Positions 36,785 through 45,719 of a stretch of 64,000 nucleotides of DNA are shown here, piece after piece. Every line of letters starts with the position of its first letter. Position 1 is the stretch's first letter. This stretch comes from Bog-473 sp963753115 (GTDB lineage: Bacteria; Actinomycetota; Acidimicrobiia; Acidimicrobiales; RAAP-2). The stretch is from the NCBI GenBank assembly GCA_963753115.1, contig CAVWBB010000002.1, forward strand, positions 124,001 through 188,000, in the 5' to 3' direction. Both the position numbers and the translations under genes were made by a program. The notes below the pieces were generated by a model. It saw only the letters and a list, made by a program, of their open reading frames with translations. It had not been told where the DNA came from and made no database searches.

Positions 36785-36997
36785 TCAGGGAGATGCGAGC
36801 CGGCGACGGCCGAAGAGCCAGTAGGCAACCGAACCGGTGGTGTTCAAGCTGGACGCCAACCGCCACGCACGCTTCTTCCCCCGTACGGCCGCATCGGGGC
36901 GCCGGCTGAGATCCCGCCAGGTGAGCTTGACCAGAATGAGATGGACGACCAGCACCACGAGGATGACCTTCTTCTGCTGATCGGTCAGTGTGTCCAC
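36785..36997 (-). CDS. Small PLDc_N-type membrane protein
   Basis: A 70-residue protein. One hydrophobic helix (VILVVLVVHLILVKLTW) precedes DLSRRPDAAVRGKKRAWRL and SLNTTGSVAYWLFGRR, the signature of the PLDc N-terminal domain found alone in many actinobacterial small proteins. Membrane-anchored. It lies 9 bp after ftsY on the same strand. Function unknown. Confidence 0.75.
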   Translation of the reverse strand: MDTLTDQQKKVILVVLVVHLILVKLTWRDLSRRPDAAVRGKKRAWRLASSLNTTGSVAYWLFGRRRLASP

Positions 36998-37006
36998 GGT
37001 CCTCCG

Positions 37007-38167
37007 TCAGTCGGTGTCGAGCAGGGCCTCGACGAACTCGTCGGGGTCGAAGTCAACCAGGTCGTCGGGCCCCTCGCCCAGCCCGACGAGTTTGACCGGC
37101 AGGCCGAGCTCCCGCTGGACCGCAATGACGATGCCGCCCTTCGCCGTGCCGTCGAGCTTGGTCAGCACAATCCCGGTCACGTCGACCGCCTCGGTGAACT
37201 GGCGGGCCTGGGCCAGCGCGTTCTGCCCCGTCGTGGCGTCCAGCACCAGGAGCACCTCGGTGACGTTGCCCGGGTCGCGGTCGGCCACGCGCCGGATCTT
37301 CTTGAGCTCCTCGACGAGGTTGACCTTCGTGTGCAGGCGCCCCGCCGTGTCCGCCAGCACCAGGTCGTTGCCGCGCGCTGCGGCGCGCTGCACCGCGTCG
37401 AACACGATGGCGCTGGGGTCGCCGCCCTCGGCGCCGCGCACGATCTCGGTCCCGGTCCGCTCGGCCCACATGGCCAGCTGGTCGGCGGCCGCCGCCCGGA
37501 ACGTGTCCCCCGCGGCCAGCAGGACCGAGCGTCCCTCGGCCGTCTGGCGCTTGGCGAGCTTGCCGATCGTCGTGGTCTTGCCGACCCCGTTGACGCCCAC
37601 CATCAACCAGACGTCGGGCGCACCGGGCGTGCCGTCGAAGCGCAGCGCGCGCGTGTCGGCTGTCTGGAGGAGTTGGCGGATGGCCGTGCCGAGCGCGGCC
37701 AGCAGGTCATCGCCCCCGTTGATCTCCTTCGCGTCCACACGGGCCCGCAGATCCGCGAGCAGCGCGTCGGTCGTGGCGACGCCCACGTCGGCCCGGATGA
37801 GTGCCTCTTCGAGCGATTCCCAGGTCGCGGCGTCGATCCGGCCCGAACGGAGCGCGGAAACGGCGCCGCTGAACAGGCCGCGCACGCTGCCGAGGCGACT
37901 GCGGTAGCTCGGCGGTGCGACGGGGGGCGCTTCGGGTGCGCCAGCCGGAGACGTCGGCGCCTCGGGCGCAGGCGGCGCCGGCGCCGGCGCCGTTGTGCCA
38001 GGAGCGGCCGGTGCCGGACCGGCCTGCGGGGGCGGCGTGGCCGGCCTGCTCGGGGGTGCGACCGGGCCTCGGTCGGAACGTCGGCGGGAGCGGGCGACGG
38101 CGATCGTCCCAGCTGCCACCGCCAGGACGGCGACGATGATGACGAGGATGATGATGGTGCCGATCAT
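37007..38167 (-). CDS. ftsY: Signal recognition particle receptor FtsY
   Basis: A 386-residue SRP receptor GTPase. It starts with a membrane helix (MIGTIIILVIIVAVLAVAAG), then a Pro/Ala-rich linker (35-85) and the NG domain: GVNGVGKTTTIGKLA, DTAGRLHTKVNL, TKLDGTAKGG, GLGEGPDDLVDF. The N-terminal anchor matches the form used by high-GC actinobacteria. ATG 38167 is the best start. Its start overlaps the likely stop of the small membrane gene upstream. Confidence 0.95.
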   Translation of the reverse strand: MIGTIIILVIIVAVLAVAAGTIAVARSRRRSDRGPVAPPSRPATPPPQAGPAPAAPGTTAPAPAPPAPEAPTSPAGAPEAPPVAPPSYRSRLGSVRGLFSGAVSALRSGRIDAATWESLEEALIRADVGVATTDALLADLRARVDAKEINGGDDLLAALGTAIRQLLQTADTRALRFDGTPGAPDVWLMVGVNGVGKTTTIGKLAKRQTAEGRSVLLAAGDTFRAAAADQLAMWAERTGTEIVRGAEGGDPSAIVFDAVQRAAARGNDLVLADTAGRLHTKVNLVEELKKIRRVADRDPGNVTEVLLVLDATTGQNALAQARQFTEAVDVTGIVLTKLDGTAKGGIVIAVQRELGLPVKLVGLGEGPDDLVDFDPDEFVEALLDTD

Positions 38168-38417
38168 GCGGGCGGCGCCCCTTCGACGCCTTCGACACCT
38201 TCGACACACCGTCGACCTCGTCCCCCTGGGCCTCCAAGGCGGCCTCCGCCGCAGCCACCGCGGCCGCCTCCTCGGCGTAGGTCGCGCCGCCGTCGTCCTC
38301 CCCGGACTCGTACTCGTTGTCGCGGACCCGTCGTCGGGTGCGTGAGACCGCCGCCACCCCGGCGATGATGCAGATCAGGGCCGCCGCGACGAAGACGACG
38401 TAGAGCGAGCCGGTCAC
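38164..38417 (-). CDS. Small single-pass membrane protein between smc and ftsY
   Basis: ATG 38417 overlaps the smc stop (ATGA). The product has one membrane helix (LYVVFVAAALICIIAGVAAV), a basic then acidic stretch and an Ala/Glu helix. In the sequence as given the frame runs on to 37707, deep inside ftsY. A small indel near 38208 would give a tail of three GVE units ending at TGA 38164-38166, coupled to the ftsY ATG. I take that as the native form. No family recognised. Confidence 0.5.
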
Positions 38418-41400
38418 GCCGGCTCTTTCTCCTTCTCCACCTTCTGGCTGACCACCTGCGAGGAGCCCCCCGGGGCCATCGTCACCCCGTACAGCGCGTC
38501 ACCCGTCTCCATGGTGCGCTTCTGGTGGCTGACAATGAGCAGCTGCGCCTCGTCGCGGAACTCGTGCACCAGCGCCAGGAAGCGGCTGAGGTTGACGTCG
38601 TCGAGCGCGGCCTCGACCTCGTCCATCATGTAGAAGGGCGAAGGGCGGCTGCGGAAGACGGCGAACAGGAAGGCCAGCGCCGCCATCGAGCGCTCGCCGC
38701 CGGAGAGCAGCGACACCCGGCGCACGTTGCGGCCCGCGGGGCGTACCTCGATCTCGACGCCCGTGTTGAGCAGGTCGTCAGGCTCCAGCAGCAGCAGCCG
38801 GCCGGTGCCGCCGGGGAACAGCATCGCGATGAGCGCCGAGAAGTGCTCGTTCACGTCGGCCGCGGCGGCGGCGAACGAGGTCATGATCTCGTGGTCGAGC
38901 GTGCGCACGACCTCGTGCAGCTCGCGCCGGGCGCCGCGCACGTCGTCGACCTGAGCTTCGAGCTCCTTGTGGCGCTCCTCCAGCGTCGAGAGCTCCTCGA
39001 GCGCCAACGGGTTCACGGGGCCGAGCGCCGCCAGCTTGCGCTCCAGCTCCTCGGCATGCTGCGGCAGCGTCGTTCCCTCGGGCGCCTCCGGCTCGGCCAG
39101 ACCCGTCAGCTCGTCGGGTGTGGCACCGAGATCGCGCGAAATGTGCTCCTGCAGCGCCTCCATGCGCAGGTCCACCTCGTTGGACTCCAGGTCGAGCGTG
39201 CGTGTGCGTGCCCGCACCGCCTCCAGTCGTTGCTCGGTCGTGTGGCGGTCCTGGCGCAGGCGCTCGAGCTTCTCGCCACCCGCCCGCACGGCGTCGACCT
39301 GGTCCTGGTAGTCGTGGCGCAACGACTCGAAGACGCCGTCCAGCCGCTCGTGCTCCTGCTGGACCACCACCTCGAGGCGGGCCAGCGCCGCGCCCTCCGC
39401 CTCCAGGCGGCGCCGGCGCGACGCCGCCGTGGCCCGCTCCTCGGCGTGGCCCTGCAGACGACGCTCCACCTCGGCCTGGCGCTCCGCCAGCACGCGCCGA
39501 CGTTCGACCACGCCGGCCACCCGCACCTCGACCTCCTGACGCCGGCGCCGGAGCCCCGCCCGCCGCTCCTCGAGGGCCTCCCAGGCCTCCAGCGCCTCTT
39601 GCAGCTCGGGGAGCGCCCCGGCCAGGTGCGCCTGCTCGGACGTGACGTCGGCCAGCCGCTGCTGCCCCGCCACGACGGCGGCGCGGGCCTCCTCGAGCTC
39701 GGCGGCAACCCGGCGCCGCTCTTCGGCGGAGCGCTCCCGGTCGGCCCTGCCCGTCTCGCAGGCGGAGGCATGGCGGTCGTTGGCCCGCTCGGCTGCGGTC
39801 CGCGCATCGCGGCAGCGGCCGAGCACAATGCGGCTCTCGGAGAGGTGGGCGCGCGCCAGCTCGGCGGCGGCGGCGGCTGCCTCGGCCCGGCGGCGCGCCT
39901 CCTCCACGGAGGCGGCCGTGACCACACTCGTGGCCGAACGGACGCGCCAGCCGGTGGCGGCGAAGCGGTCGCCCTCGGGCGTGACCACGACCAGGTCGTC
40001 GCGGGCGAGGGAGAGGTCGATGGCTTCTTCCCACCCGTCGACCCGGACGGCACGGCCCACGAGTGTGTCGAGCACCGATTCGGCTGCGGCCCCGCCCTGG
40101 CGGACGCGCACGTGGCGCCGGACCGCCTCTGCGCTGCTGCCGGGGGGCAGCGCGCCGACGCCGACCGAACCCGACGACTGCCGCGGGGTGAGGATGGCGC
40201 CGGTGACACCGCCTTCACGCAGGGTGGCCAGGGCGGCCTGCGCCGAGCGGCGCCCGTCGACCACAACGGCCGCGACACCCGCGCCGATGGCGGCCTCGAA
40301 GGCGGCGTCCCACCCGTCGTCGATCTCCACCAGGTCGACCAGCGAACCCACCACGCCGTCGACGTCGCGCAACAGCTCGCGCCCGCCGGCGCCCTGCAGG
40401 TCGGCCAGCGCGCGCTCCAACGCCTCGGCGCGGGCCGCAGTGCGGTACCGCGCCTCCTCGGCCTCGTCCGCCGACACCTGGGCCGCCTCCGACGTGCGGA
40501 CGGCCTCCTCGAGCTCGGCGCTGCGCGCCGCCAGCTCCGCTTCCAGCGCAGCCGTCGCCTGTTCCAGCTCGTCGGCCTGCTGGGCCAGGAGGTCGGCGCG
40601 CACCGCTGCACCCGCCGTCCGCTCCTGCAGGGTGTCCACCCGCGCCGCCAGCGAGTCCAGGTCCTCCTGCTCGCGCGCCGCGGCGCGGACGACCGCTTCG
40701 GTGCGGGCGCGCACCCGGGCAATGGCCTGGTCGGGCGCATCACCGCCGAGCACCGTGGCCCAGCGCTCCTGCAGAGCCGCCGCCTCCCCGTCGAGGGTGG
40801 CCAGGGCCTCATCGAGCTCCGCTCGTTCCGGCGCCCCGCCGGCCTCTTCCTCGGCCTCGGCCGTGACCAGCTCGCTGGCCAGGCGGGCCGCCTCGGCCTC
40901 GAGGGTCGAGACCACGTCGACGTCGGCCGCAGCATCGAGTGCGGCCACCACGCCGCGCCCGCGCTCGCGCAGCACGCCGGTGAGCCCGCGGGCCCGCTCC
41001 ACCAGGCCCTGCACGCGACCGAGCGCGTTGGCCAGGTCCTCCTCGCGGCGCGACGACAACTCGGCCGTCGTGGCGGTCGCCTCGGTGTCCAGCTGTTCGA
41101 GCGCCTCGTGCAGCTCCTGCTCCTCATCGCGGCAGACGGCCAGGTGCTGCACCGCCGCGCGGCGACGGGCGGTCAGGTCGGCCTGCTCGGCGCCGGCGAG
41201 ATACAGGCGCACGGCCAGCAGCTCGGACGCCACGCTGTCGTGCGACCGGGCCGCAGCGGCCTGGCGCTCCAGCGGCCGGATCTGGCGCCGAACCTCACGG
41301 ACCAGGTCGCCGAGGCGCTCGAGGTTCTCGGCCGTCGCGGCCAGCCGGCGGTCGGCCCGCTCCCGGCGGCGGCGGTGCTTCAAGACACCCGCCGCCTCCT

Positions 41401-41884
41401 CGATGATGGCCCGCCGGTCCTCCGGCCGGGCGTTGAGCACGGTGTCGAGCTGGCCCTGGCCGATGATCATGTGCTGCTGGCGGCCCACGCCCGAGTCGCT
41501 GAGCAGCTCCTGAATGTCGAGCAAGCGGCACGGCGCCCCGTTGATGGCGTACTCGCTGTCGCCGGAGCGGAAGAGCGTCCGGGTGATCGTGACCTCGGAC
41601 AGGTCGATGGGCAGCTTGCCCGACGAGTTGTCGATCGTGAGCGAGACCTCGGCCCGGCCGAGCTGGGGCCGGGAGGAGGTCCCGGCGAAGATGACGTCCT
41701 CCATCTTCGCCGAGCGCAGCGAGCGCGGTCCCTGGGCGCCGAGCACCCAGGTCACCGCGTCGACGACGTTGGACTTGCCGCTCCCGTTGGGCCCGACCAC
41801 CACGGTGATGCCGGGCTCGAACTCCAGCACCGTCGGATCGGCGAAGGACTTGAAACCCTTCATGCTGAGCGACTTCAGGAACAT
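38414..41884 (-). CDS. smc: Chromosome segregation protein SMC
   Basis: A 1156-residue SMC ATPase. Walker A GPNGSGKSNVVDAV near residue 33, a long coiled coil, a hinge at about 500-640 (LRDVDGVVGSLVDLVEI, then AIGAGVAAVVVDG), a second coil, and the C-terminal head with LLSGGERSMAALAFLFAVF and Walker B FYMMDEVEAALDDVN. It holds chromosome arms together with ScpAB. Located between mutM and ftsY as in other actinobacteria. Confidence 0.97.
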   Translation of the reverse strand: MFLKSLSMKGFKSFADPTVLEFEPGITVVVGPNGSGKSNVVDAVTWVLGAQGPRSLRSAKMEDVIFAGTSSRPQLGRAEVSLTIDNSSGKLPIDLSEVTITRTLFRSGDSEYAINGAPCRLLDIQELLSDSGVGRQQHMIIGQGQLDTVLNARPEDRRAIIEEAAGVLKHRRRRERADRRLAATAENLERLGDLVREVRRQIRPLERQAAAARSHDSVASELLAVRLYLAGAEQADLTARRRAAVQHLAVCRDEEQELHEALEQLDTEATATTAELSSRREEDLANALGRVQGLVERARGLTGVLRERGRGVVAALDAAADVDVVSTLEAEAARLASELVTAEAEEEAGGAPERAELDEALATLDGEAAALQERWATVLGGDAPDQAIARVRARTEAVVRAAAREQEDLDSLAARVDTLQERTAGAAVRADLLAQQADELEQATAALEAELAARSAELEEAVRTSEAAQVSADEAEEARYRTAARAEALERALADLQGAGGRELLRDVDGVVGSLVDLVEIDDGWDAAFEAAIGAGVAAVVVDGRRSAQAALATLREGGVTGAILTPRQSSGSVGVGALPPGSSAEAVRRHVRVRQGGAAAESVLDTLVGRAVRVDGWEEAIDLSLARDDLVVVTPEGDRFAATGWRVRSATSVVTAASVEEARRRAEAAAAAAELARAHLSESRIVLGRCRDARTAAERANDRHASACETGRADRERSAEERRRVAAELEEARAAVVAGQQRLADVTSEQAHLAGALPELQEALEAWEALEERRAGLRRRRQEVEVRVAGVVERRRVLAERQAEVERRLQGHAEERATAASRRRRLEAEGAALARLEVVVQQEHERLDGVFESLRHDYQDQVDAVRAGGEKLERLRQDRHTTEQRLEAVRARTRTLDLESNEVDLRMEALQEHISRDLGATPDELTGLAEPEAPEGTTLPQHAEELERKLAALGPVNPLALEELSTLEERHKELEAQVDDVRGARRELHEVVRTLDHEIMTSFAAAAADVNEHFSALIAMLFPGGTGRLLLLEPDDLLNTGVEIEVRPAGRNVRRVSLLSGGERSMAALAFLFAVFRSRPSPFYMMDEVEAALDDVNLSRFLALVHEFRDEAQLLIVSHQKRTMETGDALYGVTMAPGGSSQVVSQKVEKEKEPA

Positions 41885-41924
41885 CGGGGCGACCCTACCG
41901 GCTGCCTACGAGCGGCGTGGGAAC

Positions 41925-42824
41925 TCACACCTGGCAGTGTTCGCAGAAGAAGGTCGAGCGCCCGCCCGCCTTCACCCGCACGATGGTGTTGCGGCAGCGC
42001 CGGCATGGCTGGCCCTCGCGGTCGTAGACCTGGTGCGAGCCCTGGAAGTCGCCGAGCTCGCCGAAGAGGTCGCGGTACTGCTCGTCGGCCAGCGAGGAGC
42101 CCCGGTGCTTGATCGCGTCGGCCAGCGTCTCGACGATGGCCCGGTAGAGGCGGCGCACCTCGGTGGCCGTCAGCGAGTCGGCCGCCCGGTCGTAGCGCAG
42201 CCCCGCCTGGTAGAGCATCTCGTCGGAGTACAGGTTCCCGATGCCGGCCGTGAAGCTCTGGTCCATCAGCAGTGCCTTGATGCCCCCGTGGTGCTGGTGC
42301 AGCAGGGCGCCGAAGCGGTCCCAGCTCATGAGGTCCTCAATGGGGTCGAACCCGAGGTGCGCCAGCTCGGGGATCGCCTTGCGGATGGCGGCGCCGTCGC
42401 CGCCTGCCGTGCCCGAGACCGGGCTCAGCGGCGTCCCGTCCGCCTTGAGCGGCGGCGTCGAGACGAACATCTCCCCGAACGTGCGCGGGTCGACGTAGCG
42501 CAGCTCGCCCCCCTGGGTGAAGGTGATGACGACGTGGGTGTGCTTGGGCTTGGGGTCCTTGGGCGACTTGACCCGCAGCAGCTGGCCGCTCATGCCGAGA
42601 TGCACCACGAGCGTGTCCCCGGTGTCGAGCGTCAGCAGCAGGTACTTGCCCAGACGGCCGACCGACTTGATGGTGTGGCCCTCCAGCAGGGCGCGGAAGT
42701 GCTTGGCCGAGGCGTGGCGGCGCACCGAACGGCCGTTGGACACCGCGACCGCCTTGATCTTTCGGCCCACCACCTCGCGGGACAGATCCTGACGCAACGT
42801 TTCGACTTCGGGCAGCTCAGGCAC
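41925..42824 (-). CDS. mutM: Formamidopyrimidine-DNA glycosylase (MutM/Fpg)
   Basis: A 299-residue base-excision enzyme removing 8-oxoguanine and Fapy lesions. Start GTG 42824 gives the catalytic N-terminus PELPEVETLR (Pro2, Glu3), which requires this start. The H2TH segment and the zinc finger CRRCRNTIVRVKAGGR with FFCEHCQ are complete. It overlaps the rnc stop by 8 bp, so it is coupled. Confidence 0.96.
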   Translation of the reverse strand: MPELPEVETLRQDLSREVVGRKIKAVAVSNGRSVRRHASAKHFRALLEGHTIKSVGRLGKYLLLTLDTGDTLVVHLGMSGQLLRVKSPKDPKPKHTHVVITFTQGGELRYVDPRTFGEMFVSTPPLKADGTPLSPVSGTAGGDGAAIRKAIPELAHLGFDPIEDLMSWDRFGALLHQHHGGIKALLMDQSFTAGIGNLYSDEMLYQAGLRYDRAADSLTATEVRRLYRAIVETLADAIKHRGSSLADEQYRDLFGELGDFQGSHQVYDREGQPCRRCRNTIVRVKAGGRSTFFCEHCQV

Positions 42825-43551
42825 TTGTGAGGCCTTCCCAGGCCGCACGCGCGGCCTCCTGTTCGGCATCCTTCTTCGAGCGTCCCTCGCCCGACCCCCA
42901 ACGAGTCCCACCGAGGAAGACCTCGGCCATGTAGACCCGGTCGTGGTCGGGCCCGGAGCCCACCACGACGTAACGGGGCGTTCCCTCCCCGTCACGCACG
43001 GCCTTTTCCTGCAAGCGACTCTTGTGATCGAAGTCGTCGGGCTCCTCGCCCGCCCGCTCGATCGCCTCGCCGAGCTCGCGCAGGACGAGCTCGCGGGAGG
43101 CATCCCAGCCGGCGTCGAGGTAGACCGCCCCGAGGATGGCCTCGAAGGCGTCGGCCAGGATCGAGGCCTTGGCCCGGCCACCTGATCCTTCTTCCCCCCG
43201 GCCCAACAGGAGGACCTCACCGACCCCGAGCCGGGCGGCAACCTGGGCCAGCACACGGGCGTTCACGACGGCGGAGCGGACCTTGGCCAGCTTGCCCTCG
43301 GCGAAGTCGGGGAATCGCTCGTAGGTGTACCCGGCCACGACCAGGCCCAGGACGGCGTCGCCCAGGAATTCGAGGCGCTCGTTGGAGGGCGCGCCGCCCT
43401 CCTGCTCGCCGCACCAGCTCCGGTGGGCGAGGGCGTGCTGAAGGAGGCTCAAGTCGGCGAAGGAATGGCCAAGTCGCTCGGCCAGTTCGGCCGCCCCCTC
43501 AGCTCCCGCGTCAACCCGCCTCGAGCTTGGCGTAGACGTAGTCAACTGCAT
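42817..43551 (-). CDS. rnc: Ribonuclease III
   Basis: Double-strand-specific RNase. The catalytic signature NERLEFLGDAVLGLV and the second site DAFEAILGAVYLD are present, followed by a double-stranded RNA-binding domain (HKSRLQEKAV to the C-terminus). No ATG, GTG or TTG lies near the usual family start; the nearest in-frame ATG (43551) overlaps acpP by 41 bp. The start is uncertain. Gene order acpP-rnc-mutM-smc is typical. Confidence 0.93.
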   Translation of the reverse strand: MQLTTSTPSSRRVDAGAEGAAELAERLGHSFADLSLLQHALAHRSWCGEQEGGAPSNERLEFLGDAVLGLVVAGYTYERFPDFAEGKLAKVRSAVVNARVLAQVAARLGVGEVLLLGRGEEGSGGRAKASILADAFEAILGAVYLDAGWDASRELVLRELGEAIERAGEEPDDFDHKSRLQEKAVRDGEGTPRYVVVGSGPDHDRVYMAEVFLGGTRWGSGEGRSKKDAEQEAARAAWEGLTSA

Positions 43552-43807
43552 CCCGGACCGTGCGCAGGTCCTCGAGGTCCTCGTCGTTGATGCGGAAACC
43601 CACCGTTCGTTCGCCCAGCTCCTCTTCCAGGGCTTCGACGAGCTCAATCAGGGCCAGCGAATCGGCGTCGAGGTCCTCCACGAAGGAAGCGCCCTCGGTG
43701 ATCGACGACGGGTCCGTCTCGAGGATGTCGGCCAGCTGGTCCCTGATCAGCTCGAACACCCCGTTGCGGTCGAGCGGGCCCTGATTGGTGTGGGTTTCGG
43801 CTGGCAC
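43511..43807 (-). CDS. acpP: Acyl carrier protein
   Basis: A 98-residue acidic four-helix carrier. The phosphopantetheine serine is in DADSLALIELVEALEEELG. It carries growing acyl chains. It stands between plsX and rnc, without the fab genes that often sit there. The ATG at 43807 gives a slightly long N-terminus. Confidence 0.95.
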   Translation of the reverse strand: MPAETHTNQGPLDRNGVFELIRDQLADILETDPSSITEGASFVEDLDADSLALIELVEALEEELGERTVGFRINDEDLEDLRTVRDAVDYVYAKLEAG

Positions 43808-43868
43808 GGCGACCAGTGTACGTCCCGCCGGGCTGCGATTGCCCGTTTGTGCTATTTGAGCTGGCCTT

Positions 43869-44924
43869 TTAGCTCAATTCCCCAGAACGCACGGCCGCCG
43901 CCACGTGGTCCGCCAGCCCTCCGGTGGCACATTCGTAGGCGACCAGCACGGCGTTCATCATGGCCGTTGCATTGGAGGATCCGTGGCTGATGACGCACAC
44001 CCCGTCGGTCCCGAGGAGCATGGCCCCGCCGGTGTTCTCGGGCTCGAACTGGGCCGCGATGGGCAGCAGGTACGGCAGCAGGACCCCCGCCGCCTCCGTC
44101 GTGGCCTCGTCGGTCCCGAACACGCCGAGCATGGTGTCGAAGAGGAAGCGCAGCGAGCCCTCCAGCGCCTTGAGCGCCACATTGCCGGTGAAGCCGTCGG
44201 TGACGATCACGTCGGCCGGCGAGGGCAGGAGATCCCGTCCCTCGAGGTTCCCGATGAATTCGAAGCCGCCACCACCACCCGGACCGGTGCCCACCTCGGC
44301 CGCCTTCACCAACAGGCCGTGGGTCTCCTTGACCAGCGGTGTGCCCTTGGTCGGCTCCTCGCCGATGGACAGGAGCCCCACCGACGGTGCCTCGGTGCCG
44401 AAGCGGGCGGCCACGTAGGCGGCGCCCATCTGGGCGAACTGCACCAGCATGGCGGGCGTGCACTCGGCGTTGGCGCCGGCGTCCACCAGGACGGCCGGGG
44501 TCCGCCCCAGCCTTGGCAGCGGGGTGGCGATGCACGGCCGCACGACGCCGGGGAGCCGGCCCATGCGCAGCAGGGCGGAGGCCATGGTCGCCCCGGTGTT
44601 GCCCGCCGAGACCATGGCGGAGGCCTTGCCGTCGCGCACCAGCTCGGCTGCCCGCACCAGGGAGGAGTCCTTCTTGCGACGGACGCCGCCGGCCGGGTCC
44701 TCGTCCATGCCGATGACCTCGGTGCAGGGGAACAGCTCCAGGCCCTGCGTGTCGCCGACCAGGTCGGGCGGGCCGACGAGCACGATGCCCACGCCGTTCT
44801 GCTCGTGCGCCCGGCGGGCACCCTCGACGATTTCGCCGGGGGCCAGGTCGCCCCCCATGGCATCGACGGCGACCGGGAGGGTCGCCAGTGTCTCGGGGCT
44901 GGGACGCTCGCCCCGACGACTCAA
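43869..44924 (-). CDS. plsX: Phosphate acyltransferase PlsX
   Basis: A 351-residue enzyme making acyl-phosphate from acyl-ACP for phospholipid synthesis. Conserved blocks: VAVDAMGGDLAPGEIV, SAGNTGATMASAL, LVDAGANAECTPAML, VTDGFTGNVALKALEG. It is in the rpmF-plsX-acpP order, one base after the rpmF stop, so it is tightly coupled. Confidence 0.96.
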   Translation of the reverse strand: MSRRGERPSPETLATLPVAVDAMGGDLAPGEIVEGARRAHEQNGVGIVLVGPPDLVGDTQGLELFPCTEVIGMDEDPAGGVRRKKDSSLVRAAELVRDGKASAMVSAGNTGATMASALLRMGRLPGVVRPCIATPLPRLGRTPAVLVDAGANAECTPAMLVQFAQMGAAYVAARFGTEAPSVGLLSIGEEPTKGTPLVKETHGLLVKAAEVGTGPGGGGGFEFIGNLEGRDLLPSPADVIVTDGFTGNVALKALEGSLRFLFDTMLGVFGTDEATTEAAGVLLPYLLPIAAQFEPENTGGAMLLGTDGVCVISHGSSNATAMMNAVLVAYECATGGLADHVAAAVRSGELS

Positions 44925-44925
44925 G

Positions 44926-45105
44926 TCAGTCGACCTCGACCGCTTGGCGTCCCTTGTACCACCCGCAGCTGGGGCAGACGACGTGAGGGGTCTTGGAGGC
45001 CTGGCAGTGCGGGCACACGCTGCGGGCGGGCCGGCCCAGACGCCACGCCCCAGCCTGGTGGCTGCGGCCCTTGGCCTTGGACTTCTTCTTCTTGGGGACG
45101 GCCAT
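44926..45105 (-). CDS. rpmF: 50S ribosomal protein L32
   Basis: A 59-residue L32: MAVPKKKKSKAKGRSHQAG start and a zinc ribbon CPHCQ...CPSCGWYKGR (four cysteines, the zinc-bound C+ form). ATG 45105 is clear. Followed directly by plsX and preceded by the DUF177 gene, a standard arrangement. Confidence 0.96.
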   Translation of the reverse strand: MAVPKKKKSKAKGRSHQAGAWRLGRPARSVCPHCQASKTPHVVCPSCGWYKGRQAVEVD

Positions 45106-45172
45106 GGCGGAACTCCAACGATCGATTCGGGCGCACGTGCGCTCTCGGACGGTGCCGGACGGCGAGGAACGG

Positions 45173-45706
45173 CTACCGGAGCACGTCGAGATTAGCCCAC
45201 CGGGGGTCACGGGGGGCAACGCAGCCGCAGTCGCCGTCGTTGCGGTTGGCCCCGCACTGGACGCACAGGCCCGCGCAGTCCTCCCGGCACAGCGGCGCCA
45301 TCGGCAGCTCGAGCACCACGGCGTCCCGGGCCAGGGGCCCGAGGTCGATCGTCTCGTCGACGATGGGATAGAGCTCCTCGTCGGACGCCGCCGCCAGCGG
45401 GGCGTCGGCGAAGCGCTCGTGCACCGGGATGCGCAACTCGCCCGTCACCGGCTCGGCACAGCGCCGGCAGATGCCCGTCCAGGGCGCTGTCACCGTCCCG
45501 GTGACGTCGATCCCCCCCTCGAAGGGGATGAGGGTCACATCGACCTCGATCTCGGCCCCCGCCGGCACCACGCTGCGCCCGGGGTCGATGCCGGCCTCGT
45601 CGATGGGCCCGGCCTGGACCACCTCGCCCCGCCGCAGCTCGTGCACGGCCTGCCCGGGCGAGCGGCGCAGCCGGGCCACGTGGACGACGAACGGGTCGGC
45701 GGCCAT
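45173..45706 (-). CDS. DUF177 (YceD-like) protein
   Basis: A 177-residue protein of the YceD/DUF177 family, associated with 23S rRNA and large-subunit assembly and usually encoded before rpmF. It has VTGTVTAPWTGICRRCAEPV, a paired-Cys site, and ends with CREDCAGLCVQCGANRNDGDCGC, the conserved cysteine cluster. ATG 45706. Confidence 0.92.
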   Translation of the reverse strand: MAADPFVVHVARLRRSPGQAVHELRRGEVVQAGPIDEAGIDPGRSVVPAGAEIEVDVTLIPFEGGIDVTGTVTAPWTGICRRCAEPVTGELRIPVHERFADAPLAAASDEELYPIVDETIDLGPLARDAVVLELPMAPLCREDCAGLCVQCGANRNDGDCGCVAPRDPRWANLDVLR

Positions 45707-45719
45707 CACGGGGCGCCCA

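Noticed and set aside
38525..42112. A 1195-codon open frame on the plus strand opposite smc
   Set aside because: It is a high-GC antisense shadow: the SMC protein on the minus strand has all motifs, while this frame has a His/Gln/Leu/Arg-rich product without domains.
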